NCBI GenBank assembly: GCA_949361645.1
Contig: OX442429.1
Span: forward strand, 2,359,231-2,423,230
Reading direction: 5' to 3'
Source of the DNA: Spongilla lacustris
Lineage: Eukaryota; Porifera; Demospongiae; Spongillida; Spongillidae
DNA: 64,000 nucleotides
The notes under the pieces were generated by a model. It searched no databases and was not told the origin of the DNA. It was given only the letters and a program-made list of their open reading frames with translations. Made by a program: the position numbers and the translations under genes. Shown here piece after piece: positions 1 through 10,074 of this stretch (position 1 is the stretch's first letter; each line of letters begins with the position of its first letter).

Positions 1-211
1 AATTTTTTAACGTTTACCTGTCTACAAATGCTGGAAGTGGTTTCTTCCTTCTTAGCATGTTTTTCATAAAAGCACCTTTCAGGTAAAGGATCAACTTGAC
101 TAATTTCCTCAGGCAGTGGTGTATTGAACTTAGGCAATAAACTTTTGTTTATATAATAATTCCTATAGTGAAACCAATTCACAACGTACTGCATGGTAAT
201 ACAACGTACGT

Positions 212-494
212 TTTATGAACTCCCAAAGTGACCGCCCGCTGGATCATTGTGAACGGTATCAAGCAGTCTAACCTACTCGTCAACCGTAGCAACTCGATAC
301 CTTTCTTCCTCCTGTACAGACGTCAGCCCTTTCTTCCGCCTTTTTGTCTTGAAAAGCAAGCCATCTTCGGTTATGAAACCCTCACATTTCTGTCGATAAG
401 CCCTTTTAGCATTTTTGACATCTTTTGACTCCAACACATCCCGAGGCCAATTTTGCTGCTCACTGCATGTCTTTGCACTCAAGGAAACGAACAA
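212..494 (-). pseudogene. Ty3/gypsy-type integrase zinc-binding (HHCC) fragment, decayed
   Basis: Reading the minus strand from 494, an open frame ends in RYRVATVDE, hits a TAG at 271-273, and continues in the same frame as VRLLDTVHNDPAGGHFGSS before a TAA at 212-214. The block with one His in VHND and a second in GGHFG is the start of the H2C2 zinc-binding domain that precedes the integrase core in Ty3/gypsy pol (and in host genes derived from it). The Cys pair is not visible, so this is a fragment. Family call from motif only; the in-frame stop is seen directly. Confidence 0.6.
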
Positions 495-554
495 TTTCGT
501 CGTATTCTTTTACATCCATCCGTTATAATGGACACGAGTTAGCGTTTTATAAAG

Positions 555-665
555 GGGGTTAATCTATTCCAAGGGATGGTAAACTATTCCATCCTAGGGG
601 ATAATCTATTCCAGAATAAATTATCCGGGGGATGAATTTTTGGGGGGATAATCTATTCCGTGACA
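555..665. repeat. Short array of GGGGATAATCTATTCC-like boxes
   Basis: Four degenerate copies of a G-run followed by (A)TAATCTATTCC or AAACTATTCC lie within about 110 bp and end in GTGACACCGGGG. A second locus at 5205-5375 has the same logic (G/C runs alternating with TATTCC and ending in ATGACACCGG). No coding potential is visible. Confidence 0.6.
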
Positions 666-1222
666 CCGGGGTGAGGCAGGACATGTATGGGAGACTACAT
701 GACCTTGGTGAGAGAGAACGCCAAGGCTATCCTGGCAAGATCCAGCTGGCCTGTTAGCTGAACCCTTGTGTGTTTTATCGTATTAGTATGAACCTGTATG
801 CTGTATGCATGAATGTAGATATTAATGAAATTCATTAAATGAATGCATAACATCAATAGCTACGCGTGCGTATGTTTGATTCACATGGGCGTTTCAATGG
901 AGTTGCTAATTAATAGCCGCGCGTGCGTATGTTTGCTATTCTAATAGTAAATCAGTCTTTTTGTAAGGATATTCGTTCTAGGATTGCGCGCGTTACACCT
1001 GTTTCAATTCCATGATCCATAATCTCTGGCATTAATATATACTAGCCCTTTTTAAATATATTGAGCTGCCAATTTTCACTGAGCTATATGGCTGGAGCCA
1101 TTCCATACGGTCTGAGCCAAGTTCCGTGGTCAGAATCCGTTTGCGAACTTGCAAAACTATCCAACGGTAGCTATGTCTGGTGTCACCTCCTATTCTAATG
1201 TCCTCGAAGTAAACAGAGCCAT

Positions 1223-1409
1223 TAGTGTTCCGGTTCGATCCATTCGAACCGAATATCGAACCGAACTAACTTAATTCGAACCGAACTTCGAACGGTTCGC
1301 GATTGCCAGTTATTAAGGATTATTGAAGTTTAAATTCAACTACCCCCCCCCCCCTCCCCACCAAAAAAAAAAAAGGGCCTAAATGGCCCGTGTTTAAACG
1401 AGCGTTATA

Positions 1410-1444
<35 letters not shown>

Positions 1445-1905
1445 TCGACTTAATCATAAATGCGGCTGCGTGCATGCTATTCTTTAAAATCGTATTGGAG
1501 CCGGTACCAGTTCTTTTCTAAATGTTTAAACAGGTACGTGGAAGCGTTAATTACGCTTGTTTATACATAAACACGCTTGTTTTATTTCGGTGGGGGCGGA
1601 GGGGGGAATATATCGCGGTACTCTACGTCGATATGCGATCGACAGTTCGAAATAGTTAATCGGCGATGCATGGCCGTGATGTCCCTCTCTGTACGTACAT
1701 GTACAGATCTTGCCAAGGAACACCCGATAAAACTGCCACGACCTTATTAAGCCAGTCCTTATCAGAGATAATATTCTATATATTATCTCTGACCTTATTA
1801 TCGTGCAAGGCAATGAATTTTTAATGAGATGTTCGAAAGGTTCGAAATACGTTCGAACCGAACATTGAACCGTTCGATACCGGTTCGGTCCGAACCGGAA
1901 CACTA
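1223..1905. mobile_element. Non-autonomous hAT-like element, 683 bp, with 8-bp TSD
   Basis: Termini are TAGTGTTCCGG...CCGGAACACTA (perfect 11 bp, with further imperfect TTCGAACC-rich inverted sequence inside). The flanks are AGAGCCAT at 1215-1222 and AGAGCCAT at 1906-1913. The uninterrupted homologue at 47,736-47,748 has GGAGCCAT once, so the duplication is a genuine 8-bp TSD. An 8-bp TSD with short TIRs is the hAT signature. The interior holds a C-run/A-run, a G-run at 1411-1443 and a module (GTGTTTAAACGAGCG...) shared with 44,700-44,900. No transposase is present. Confidence 0.88.
1411..1443. repeat. poly-G tract
   Basis: An unbroken run of about 33 G inside the hAT-like element. A separate C-run precedes it at about 1344-1357. 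Potential G-quadruplex; length is probably unreliable in the assembly. Confidence 0.9.
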
Positions 1906-2699
1906 AGAGCCATGCATCAGGTCCCTTCTTTTGGTCTCACATTGCAGCAACGTGACGATGCCAACGTCCGAATTCTCGCCAGAACACGTCGGTACCAATC
2001 TACATTAAATGTATTGGTTACAAGGAAAACCAAGCACTGGATTACGGCCATCTCAAGGTCTACTTAAATATCCATCTTAATAATGCAGGAGACCCGTTTA
2101 CGGAAAGTAATAGATAATGGATAGAGCGAAACGTATTAGACTATTTCGCGTCACTATGGCACGCCAAATGGCCTCACAATTGGTCGGATTCGGAGACATA
2201 TTGGGGCTACATGCTTACAATGGGATCCACTGAAGGAAACGTGCAAGCGCTGTGGAACGCTCGTGACTATCTGCAGGGGAAAGCGACTTATGTAGTGGAA
2301 AGCGACTTATGTAGTGGAGCCAGATTCTAACGTTGCGGCTCATGATCATGGCACTGGCAATGCAGGTATACAAAATCACATCAGCTTGATGCAAGGACCT
2401 CCCGTCGATACGCAGCAAGTAGAGATAGCGGAACCGCCAGTTGCCTTCTATTCTGAGGATTCTCATTATGATCCATCACGAAAACCGTAGCCATTCTTGA
2501 TATCGCCACATTCTATCAGATCGGAGTGGAAAAGTTCCCGGAACAGTGCCCATGCAATGGTAACGTTGCAGAATTTTCGAAACCAGGGGAATGGCCGCGC
2601 GAGGTCCCAACGAGAGAGGCTGGTGGCGTTGACGTGCACGAGCTGTGCATTAAAAAAAAAATTAATGTCATGTACCATGGTTTCTACTGTAGGCACCGA

Positions 2700-2990
2700 T
2701 TAAGGCCCGTGTAGGTCCGTGACGGTGTATAAAGTGACAATTTGACTTCTCTTTATTCTATTTATACTGCTTGCGTATTCCTGGGTCCATGTTCAATATT
2801 TCGACAAATGCAAATCGAATTTAGGGCTTACACCCGGTTCCTCCTAAGTCCTAACAAATTGAAAAATGAAAAATGACTAAACGACATAAAGAAAAGTGAG
2901 TCCATTTTTTATCTGAGAGCAGAACCGAATGGTCTGGAACGTCGGGAATGGGCTTTTAACGCGGAACACGACCAGTCGAGAGAAAGTGGG
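2700..2990 (+). repeat. Diverged copy of the terminal module of the 31-43 kb palindrome
   Basis: The order GGTCCGTG, CAATTTGACTTCTC, TCTATTTATAC, TTGAAAAATGAAAAATGA, ATGGTCTGGAA, CGCGGAACACG is the same as in the palindrome ends at 31,001-31,260 (GGTCCGTG, CAATTTAATTTCTC, TCTATTTATAC, and so on), with many substitutions. The short frame that opens at the aligned ATG is broken here by a TGA after a few codons. This shows the palindrome end module exists as an independent repeat. Confidence 0.6.
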
Positions 2991-3249
2991 CGTGTTCGCA
3001 CACTTTTGTGGCCTGTGCAACCTCCGGGGTGTGGATTTGATTGGTCCACTAACATTAACACCACGTGGCAATCGGTACATAATTGTTGCAACAGACTACT
3101 TTTCGAAATGGCCAGCAGCTGCACCACTGCAAAACAAAGAAGCTACAACAGTGGCACACTTTATGTACTCTTTGTACTGCCGATTTGGAGCTTCAGACAT
3201 AATCACTGACCAGGGCAGGGAGTTTATCAACGAGGTAACATTTGATTAA
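2929..3249 (+). pseudogene. Ty3/gypsy integrase core fragment
   Basis: The frame contains GVDLIGPL (first catalytic Asp), RYIIVATDYFSKWPAA and DIITDQGREF (second catalytic Asp), the hallmark blocks of the rve integrase core. The frame stops after INEVTFD and the third acidic residue is not visible, so this is a truncated fragment. No flanking LTR, RT or protease was recognised. It overlaps the diverged palindrome module at its 5' edge. It is on the opposite strand from the HHCC fragment at 212-494, so they need not be one element. Confidence 0.8.
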
Positions 3250-3690
3250 CACGACTTCGCCAACGTTATATGTACTCACAGTCACACACAGCTGAAGACT
3301 CATTCCACAGATCACACCACCTGAGATGCAGCTGTACCTTCATATACACCCCCAAGTTCCCACACCATGCCATCCTTACATTCATGAACAGACTGCGGCA
3401 TCTTTGTTTGCAAGGTTGCATTATTCCACATTATGTCCAAGAATGTCATGTTGAAACTGATTTTCTTACCTAGATCAGTGGGTGTGTAGCAGAGAATTTG
3501 CCTTTGAAATTAACTGTGTTATTTGACACGCTTAATGTTGTTATTCTAAACCCACAATGTTTAATTTTACAGTTCTGAGCTTCGGTCTTGGCTAGAAAAA
3601 TAGATTCTTCAAAGGTAAGCTATAAAGCACACAAGCTAACACACATGCATTCAACCCCAACAGCCCACATGTCACATATTTTAATTATAA
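3250..3690. other. No recognisable gene
   Basis: AT-rich sequence. A splice-like interval at about 3573-3614 (TTACAG to GTAAGC) is closed in all three frames. Nothing else is supportable. Confidence 0.5.
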
Positions 3691-4575
3691 GGCTGTTAAA
3701 GATATGATGCTTACAGCCATGCTTGTAACTTCAGATGTCACTGCAGCTCTTCAGAAGGTGAATAGCACCCAAATGATTAAAATACAACTGTTGGTTTTAA
3801 AACATTAAAGCACATGCAGGTATTGGATCAGCAACTTGTCTCCATGTGTGAAGGAGTGCAAAGTGACTTGCCTTATCCTACAAAGTGTGATTGAGGAAGT
3901 ACACAGTAAGCAAAACAATGTATAAAACATGCCAGTAGTTATTATTTTTCATTTCATTATATATTATTATTTTTGGGTTCTCCAAAGCAGCACACAGTTA
4001 TACATACAATGTATAAAGATTTAGTACCCAGTTTTAGACAACCTATTCCAGAAGTGAACCCAGTGGAACCCCTGCCAGCGAGGTGCTTCTATGAAAACCA
4101 TGCAAATAAACTAAAATTGTGGAAGGCAGGGAAAATTCCACCCTATATGTCAACAAGTAAGCCAATACTGTTCAGATACTAACATTCTTGCCAATTTTGA
4201 TTTAGTGACATGAAGATCACATTGAAGGATATTGTTCATATATGCTCTGTCGGAAAGAGTTTTGTTTTCCTACAAAGAATGCATGCATACAAAAAATCAT
4301 TCCATATGAACCTTTTAATATCCTGTATAGGAATTTTTAAGAACAATCTGTCAGTATACATCAAAATCTCACTCTTCATGCCAAGAAGAGTTTCAAGATG
4401 GCCAATCAATAATATCTTAGTAACACGTTAATGTAAGATGGAGTAATAATTCTTATGTATTTTATTGCACAGGTAGAGGCAGTCCAACCCTTCTTGCTCG
4501 GGATTGCAATAGATGGTTTTAGGGGCCCTCAAGCAAATACCCTTGCTTGGGATGTCCTCTACCCTGCAAGGTACG
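3691..4575 (+). other. Candidate short exons of an unidentified gene
   Basis: Three splice-bounded open stretches: 3692-3757 (AVKDMMLTAMLVTSDV..., acceptor TTATAAG, donor GTGAAT); 3991-4157 (HTVIHTMYKDLVPSFRQPIP... to KIPPYMST, acceptor AAAGCAG, donor GTAAGC); and about 4472-4570 (VEAVQPFLLGIAIDGF..., acceptor GCACAG, donor GTACGT). Exon sizes resemble those of the BEN gene at 54-56 kb. Phases are only partly compatible: the second exon ends in phase 1, and joining it to the third in that phase runs into a stop. The product is not recognised. A genuine gene is possible but not demonstrated. Confidence 0.3.
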
Positions 4576-4639
4576 TATACATGCATGTAAGGATGTTAAA
4601 ATTATTTGAAGTGGCAAATAGGAATCTATTCTTTACATT

Positions 4640-5204
4640 GTAGCTAGCTAATGAACACGCTCCTGCAAAGGATGAACCACAGTCCAGAAACATCATACGA
4701 AGAATCAGCTATTCATTAATACATTAAACATCAGATTCTGTCGTGTCGTGAAAGAACTTCTCGTTTTTAAGTCATTAACTTCTGTCTTGTGTTTAAATTG
4801 CTTTCATTATATAAATTCTATTATAAATTAGCTATTCCTTACATTAAGCATCTGATGTCGTGAAAGAACTTCTGTCTTGGGTTTTAAATACTTTTACAAC
4901 TTCCAAATTATCTCATAGAACTTCTGCGTTCTCTAGCAGGGTTCGTATGACCAGGAGGATCGGCAGCGGGCGCGACTGCAGGAGGATCCGCAGCGCCGGC
5001 AGCGGGTGCAACTGCGGGCTGATGTTCGTTCGCCTGTCCATCCAGCTGTTGCTCTTCTTCGTTCTGTTCTGTGTTTAAATTGTTTTCATTATAAATCTGT
5101 CTGCCTTACTGAACGGTTGCGATTTCGGTGGGAATCGATTTCTCTTTTTAATTATACACGCTATAATTACCAGTGGTTGTCAAAATCAAATCTCCATTCT
5201 GTCA
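4640..5204. other. No recognisable gene; small GC-rich duplication
   Basis: Includes a partly duplicated GC-rich segment at about 4962-5020 (GGCAGCGGGCGCGACTGC / GGCAGCGGGTGCAACTGC). One frame over it is Gln/Arg-rich (RQRARLQEDPQRRQ), which is not diagnostic. Confidence 0.4.
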
Positions 5205-5375
5205 GGGAATTGAGTCCACCTCTTCCCCCGGACTGTATTCCCTGGATGTACAATATTTTAGACGGACCGTGTTCCCTAGGGAGTTGGGTCCGGTGGGGAC
5301 CGTATATATTCCTTTACGGAATACGGTCCGCCGGACTGGAAATTGGGCCGGACCGTATACCCTATGACACCGGCA
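5205..5375. repeat. Repeat with alternating GGACCGTATTCCC-type boxes, partly foldback
   Basis: GGACTGTATTCCCTGG, GGACCGTGTTCCCTAGG, GGACCGTATATATTCC, GGAATACGGTCC and GGACCGTATACCC occur within 170 bp in both orientations. The stretch can fold back on itself and ends in ATGACACCGG, like the array at 555-665. Not coding. Confidence 0.6.
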
Positions 5376-5499
5376 TTATGTATAACCAATGCGTTGTGTT
5401 CCAAAAAGGTGAGCATTTTTTTTTAATTGACTAACCGTGATGCATGCCCAAGCTTATAAGCTTGCCTGCGTAGGCTCAGCTCCGCTCCTTAAGGGGGGA

Positions 5500-5520
5500 G
5501 TAGGGGGGGGGGGGGGGGGG
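5500..5520. repeat. poly-G tract
   Basis: Homopolymer run next to the decayed gag-like frame. Confidence 0.9.
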
Positions 5521-5559
5521 CCACTCCCTCTGGTCGTCTTGCGCACGCGCCTTTGGCGC

Positions 5560-6290
5560 CTTCATCTCCGGTTCTTTATTGTTGCCCAGTAAAATTAACC
5601 GTACTCGACATCTCGCCCTGGGGGTTTCCACCTTCGGTATAATAATCCTCTTCGGAATAACTCTCCTTCAGTGTTATTTCACTGATCCACTTTCTCCCGC
5701 ACTTTCGAAAGGGTGGGATCCTTCGCCTGCAGGTCCTGTAGCTCTTTTTAACTAAGAGACGTCTGAGGAACTGGATTCACTAGTGCCTTTTGCTGCGACG
5801 AAATCTCCGAACTAGAACTCTTACGCCGGAGGTGTTACCGACTCGTCCTGTGGTATTATCGCAAGAGACTGTTTCTGCCGCCGACCGCGCTCTTCCGCTT
5901 TCTTGGCAAATACCTGACGATCTGCTTCGTCCGTTTCTCCTACAATGGCAATAGGGTTTGGCCGCCTGCACCTATTTTGCTCTCCGAACTATCTCTTCTT
6001 CCAATTGCTTGTCAGCACCACCATGACGTCTTCCTGCTTCGGTAAGGTTGAACCAGTCTTAGGCTTATGGTCCTTTATCATCTCGCCTGGCGTCATCATC
6101 TAGCTCCATCATAGTTTGCCGCATATCTTTCCGCTCCGCTCTCCATTCTTCTCGCCGCTCTCGGGCTTCGAGCTAGCTCGTCTCGACTCCTCCGCTGCCT
6201 GCCGAGTCGTTAACTCCTGTTCGCGTTTCTGCCGATCTTCTATCAGCGTTTTTAGAACTGCCTCCATATCTTCTTGTCTGTTGACTTTTG
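5560..6290 (-). pseudogene. Decayed gag-like frame of an LTR retrotransposon
   Basis: On the minus strand the segment near 6265 opens MEAVLKTLIEDRQKREQEL, a short basic/acidic coiled-coil N terminus typical of gag-like proteins in invertebrate gypsy elements. After about 30 codons the heptad-like REARERREEWRAERKDMR continues in another frame, so at least one frameshift is needed. Stops and shifts then recur to about 5560. No LTRs, capsid motif or zinc knuckle could be placed. The call rests on composition and N-terminal style alone. Confidence 0.4.
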
Positions 6291-6716
6291 TATTCCCTTC
6301 CGGAACGCGTTGTCATCCAAGAGGTGAAGCATGCACTGTTCAGAACACATGCATATAGTCCCTAGTACCCGCGTAGACCTGTCAACGAGCGTGCGACGAT
6401 CAAATCCCACCGCTGCCATCAAATGCGAACGCGTGAGGAGTACTCCACGCATAGCCTGCCCCGTTTCCGCCGTTATCTGCGACGTATACTATACATGGTA
6501 TATACCAACATACCCACATGCACTTTACCCCGCGATTCTATAGTATCAATGACTAATTATAAGTTCTTCTCTCATTGTGACCTCTGACAGCTCCGCGGAT
6601 CAATCTTCATTGACGAGTTCACACCGGTCTTCCACAACCTGCATGGCACCATGCAAATGTAACCATTATAAGAGATATTATATAATAACAATAATCATCA
6701 GTATTATATATCAATC

Positions 6717-7150
6717 ATTGGGACAGTTTCCACGAAAATGGCCCTTCGTTTATAATTATAAAATCTTATAATATCGCTTTGCATTTGAATCGTAATAACT
6801 TCCGAACGATTAAGGCTATCAACTTTCTATTATCAACACTTCATACCACACCATTTCTCTACGGTAAAATACATTTGGGGTCTTGCACTTGCTCCGTGCC
6901 AGAATTGCAACGTCCGATACCCCACCGGGTTCAAACTCAACATAACTTTCTGTAGGAGCTATGAAATCGCTTCAAATTTGGTTTGTAGGTGGAGAGGTCC
7001 TATACCTATCGATTTGTTCTGTTCGTTAATTTTTATGCCATCCGTTACTGCGATACAGTTCGGAAGTTATTACGATTCAAATACATAGCAATTTTATAAG
7101 ATTTTATATAATCATAAACGAAGGGCCATTTTCGTGGAAACTGTCCCAAT
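6717..7150. mobile_element. 434-bp MITE with ~95-bp terminal inverted repeats
   Basis: The left end ATTGGGACAGTTTCCACG and the right end, its complement, are joined to further matching sequence (AATGGCCCTTCGTTTAT, then TTGAATCGTAATAACTTCCG), giving arms of about 95 bp with few mismatches around a ~240-bp core. No clear TSD. A diverged, inverted relative without clean ends lies at 53,200-53,640. No coding sequence. Confidence 0.85.
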
Positions 7151-7462
7151 TATAATATAATTGAACTCATTATAGTCGATGCATGCCCTTAAATGCACCG
7201 CAGGAAATCGTTCTACATGCATGTAATCTGCGCAAACGCAGATCATGAATAAACAGGGCAGACATGGTATATCAGACACAGCTTGAATCTTTTAAAAGCA
7301 TGTGTAAGCTGTCTGGTGCACTGTTTACGTAAGGAAGTAGAATGGTTGGGAAGTGAGCAGACGTGATTGTCATCATCTCCTCTTGGGTCAATATTTGTCC
7401 TCTCTCTTCCTTACCCTGCGCATGCTCAATTCTGTAAGAGCAGTTCTTAACAGCAACTAGCT

Positions 7463-8185
7463 TCAGATATCAGGATACCAAACTGCACGATAGCTTTTTA
7501 AAAATGGAGAAGAATTAACCTCAGGCCTAGTAAACACTGTGACCATTGTGTCATAAAAGCTAGACAACTCTCTTGGTTTTACGTCAATCACACAAACTCG
7601 TCTCCAGCCATCAATGATGCACTCCTGTTCCGGTACTAGAGATTGTTCGTCTTAATTCGAACTCTTGACGGTGCATTCGCCAACATTAGAGCCATGCCTA
7701 ACAAATTTGTATCGGAGAAAGGAATGGTGATATACGGGAGATTCCTTTACGAAGTTAAGCGGAATCGCCTCGAATGTCGGGTAACCGCTCATATCCACCA
7801 AGTGCAAGCTCCCGCTGGCGGTAAGGTTGTTTACAATCACCGTCACGTGGTTATCAGGATAGCCAAAAAAAAAAGCTGCTGACGCGAAATGGGCATCATA
7901 TCCGAGAGACGTTAACAGGACTTTCATAAAGCCCGAGACCGTATAGCACAAGCCTCCATAGCCACCCATCACTGACTCTTTGATGTCATTCCATGTTGGC
8001 ACGTGCCTTTCTTCTACAGGTGTGCTGAGGAGAGTGATGTTTTGGAAGGGGATGGTAGAGTGGTATGCCTTTACTAGGTCGTCCAGAAACTTAACGCGGT
8101 CACTGCTCAGTTTTCCTCGAGAATCGCTCGATAATTGTAGAACGTCGGCAATAAACTTATGTGCTTCGTCTTCACTTAGAGTCAT
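7463..8185 (-). pseudogene. Arylamine N-acetyltransferase-like frame with an in-frame TAA
   Basis: NATs are cytosolic enzymes that move an acetyl group from acetyl-CoA to arylamines through a Cys-His-Asp triad. From ATG at 8185 the protein shows IPFQNITLL (residues 45-53), GGLCY with Cys80, NHVTVIV with His113 and LVDMSG with Asp131, in the family's order and spacing. A TAA at 7652-7654 stops the frame after 177 residues. The same frame then continues without a shift as CIIDGWRRVCVIDVKPRELS and ...SSPFLKSYRAV, which resembles the NAT stretch before the C-terminal domain, to a TGA at 7463-7465. Total about 240 codons against roughly 270-290 for the family, so the last ~50 residues are missing or on another exon. 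Either a recent pseudogene or a base error. Confidence 0.8.
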
Positions 8186-9060
8186 TATCGTGCCAGACCT
8201 GCTGTACTTTATAATTACCAGTGATCAGGTTTGCAGTATACGTGTTTAAATACACACAGCATTTAACACCGCTTCCGTGAAATTAGGCCATGCAAAGTTG
8301 ATTAGTAGTTTCTCGTCCGCCTATAATTTCAATAAAGGACGTGGGCGGGCGGTAATTATTCATTTATTCATTATTGTTTGAGCTGAGGCTGATTGAGCGT
8401 CTTCCCAAGGTTTGTGACACAATGAACATAACATGCTGACCATATATTGCGCAAACATCGTCGACGCTGAGCTGCTCATCCACAATGCTTAACGAATCCT
8501 TCGTAAGGCTTATCTAGGAATGATTGCATGACAACGCATGTGACCAGAGATAATAGCTAAACTCTATTATCTCTGATGTTCTTCATCGACATAAACTCTA
8601 TTATCTCTGCTTACTCCTCGATAAACAATGGACTGGGGACCAGGAGAAGTAGGGCGGGCCCTACGCAGTCAAACGGCCCGGTTACGTTACTAAAATGCCA
8701 CGCCCCCTTTGACACCTACCCCCCCTTCCCCCCCCCCCCCCCCCCCTCGATAGATGCTGTGGGCATAACTCCCATTTTGGGGGCAATCCGCATAACTACC
8801 ATTTTGTGAGCATAACTCCCATATGCTGGTGGGCATACATCTGGTTGGGCATAACTTTCGTCTGGGGCCGCGTCTGGCCGCTCGACATGACGTCGATAAT
8901 TTCGTGGCAATCAGCACCACAGAATTTCTCAGTCCTCTGGTGCAAGTTCGATTCAAAAAGTGCTTTCTGTTCAAAAGAATTTGTATATAGAATTCTCAAT
9001 ATACGGTACGTCATGAGATCTATTAATGTATTAACGATTTAAACGTTACTATACTAGTAC
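8186..9060. other. Intergenic region with GGGCATAACTCCCAT tandem boxes
   Basis: A C-run (about 8719-8747) is followed at 8758-8860 by four degenerate copies of GGGCATAACTCCCATTTTG. TATA-like GTATATAG near 8983 lies about 75 bp before the next gene's ATG. No gene seen. Confidence 0.5.
8207..8213 (-). promoter_or_regulatory. TATA-like box of the NAT-like gene
   Basis: TATAAAG on the minus strand, 22-28 nt upstream of the ATG at 8185. The spacing would give a very short leader; a plausible but unproven core promoter. Confidence 0.35.
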
Positions 9061-10074
9061 ATGTATACAATCCGTTGTGTATTATTTGTATTCGCTTCCC
9101 TCTTCTCCGGACCGTCGGGAATTACACTGCAGCCAATCGGCCTGCAGCCCACAACCTTTAGCGATACAACAAGCTGCTCCAACATCAGCCAGCTGCTGCA
9201 ATCTCTCACACAGAACATATCCAATCTGATCAATCAAAGCGTCTCTGCCAATCTTTCGTGTCTGCTGAACTTGGGCTCCAGTGCACAGTGCGCAGCGAAA
9301 TCGTGCTACGATATTGCAGTGACATTGCCCAATAATCCCTCCGGATACTACTGGATCTTCAACTCCACCAACGCTGCCATTTATGTGTACTGCGATCTTG
9401 AAAGAGTCTTAAACGGCTCACGAGGATGGATGAGAGTGGCCTACGTGAATATGACCGACTCCACACAGTCCTGTCCATCCGCTTGGACTCTCTACACCCC
9501 CATTTCAGGCATGCGTTTGTGCGGAAGGCCGTCTGCAGCTGGTCCCGGTTGTTTCTCCGTAAACTATTCAACCAACGGAGTGCTCTACTCCAAGGTTTGC
9601 GGTTGGGTAAAAGGCTATAATTATGCCACCAATGACGGCTTCTACCGCTATCGCTGCACCTCACCGTGTGCGTACACGGCCGTAGACCAACCGTACGTTG
9701 ATGGAGTCAGTATCACTCACGATTCACCTTCCCGACAGCACCTTTGGTCATACGCAGCTGCAAGTGTTGGTGGTGGAGCGTGTCCCTGCTCAACAGGGAG
9801 CTCGTATGCAAACTCGGTACCCACGTTTGTGGGATCGAACTGGTATTGTGAGGGACAGACCGGCGGCAACGCCACTTACTATTACAATTACCCGTTGTGG
9901 GACGGAGCATGTACTGGAGGTCAATCCCCCTGCTGCACCAATCCCAACCTGCCATGGTTCTATACGACACTGCCTGCGCAAATTCTTGATCATCTGGAAG
10001 TCCGTATTTGTTCTGACCAAAATCTAGGTGACGAAGACACGCGACTGCAGAATGTGGAGTTGTATGTTTTCTAA
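9061..10074 (+). CDS. Secreted fibrinogen-like cysteine-rich protein
   Basis: An intact single-exon frame of 337 codons. Residues 1-20 (MYTIRCVLFVFASLFSGPSG) form a signal peptide. Residues 40-67 are hydrophilic and heptad-like. Residues 79-112 (AKSCYDIAV...GYYWIF...YVYCD) match the opening of a fibrinogen-related domain. The rest follows a pattern I associate with sponge-type secreted proteins: GWMRVAYVNMTD, QSCPSAW, RLCGRP, CGWVKGYNY, YVDGVSITH, RQHLWSYAA, PLWDGACTG, CCTNPNLPWF and a terminal LEVRICSDQ. It has about 22 cysteines and many N-glycosylation sequons. The canonical FReD Ca-binding C-terminal part is not evident, so the fold assignment is partial. Likely extracellular recognition or adhesion; function is not known. 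Confidence 0.8.
   Translation: MYTIRCVLFVFASLFSGPSGITLQPIGLQPTTFSDTTSCSNISQLLQSLTQNISNLINQSVSANLSCLLNLGSSAQCAAKSCYDIAVTLPNNPSGYYWIFNSTNAAIYVYCDLERVLNGSRGWMRVAYVNMTDSTQSCPSAWTLYTPISGMRLCGRPSAAGPGCFSVNYSTNGVLYSKVCGWVKGYNYATNDGFYRYRCTSPCAYTAVDQPYVDGVSITHDSPSRQHLWSYAAASVGGGACPCSTGSSYANSVPTFVGSNWYCEGQTGGNATYYYNYPLWDGACTGGQSPCCTNPNLPWFYTTLPAQILDHLEVRICSDQNLGDEDTRLQNVELYVF

Larger units (their letters stand above)
950..2655 (+). pseudogene. Decayed, transposon-split copy of the PLP-dependent decarboxylase at 47,591
   Basis: From about 950 (including the 5' flank TTTTTGTAAGGATATT) to about 2655 the DNA matches 47,530-48,465. It begins with the same MAGAIPYG start at 1088. Breaks: about 27 bp lost near 1188-1192; a 683-bp transposon insertion at 1223-1905; in-frame stops in AGTAATAGATAATGG near 2107-2120 where the other copy reads AGTAACGGCCAGACAAGC; a local duplication of AAGCGACTTATGTAGTGG at 2282-2318; and loss of all sequence after GCTGTGCATT, where an A-run begins. 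The GSTEGN block of the fold is still readable. It cannot encode the enzyme. Confidence 0.9.

Noticed and set aside
4472..4520. A gypsy pol linker (GSPTLLARD-like) near 4480 in an alternative frame
   Set aside because: Only about nine residues resemble it and the frame stops at once.
7628..7654. A 27-nt intron (GT...AG) removing the in-frame TAA of the NAT-like gene
   Set aside because: Far below any accepted animal intron length; the coincidence of GT and AG in 27 nt is unremarkable.
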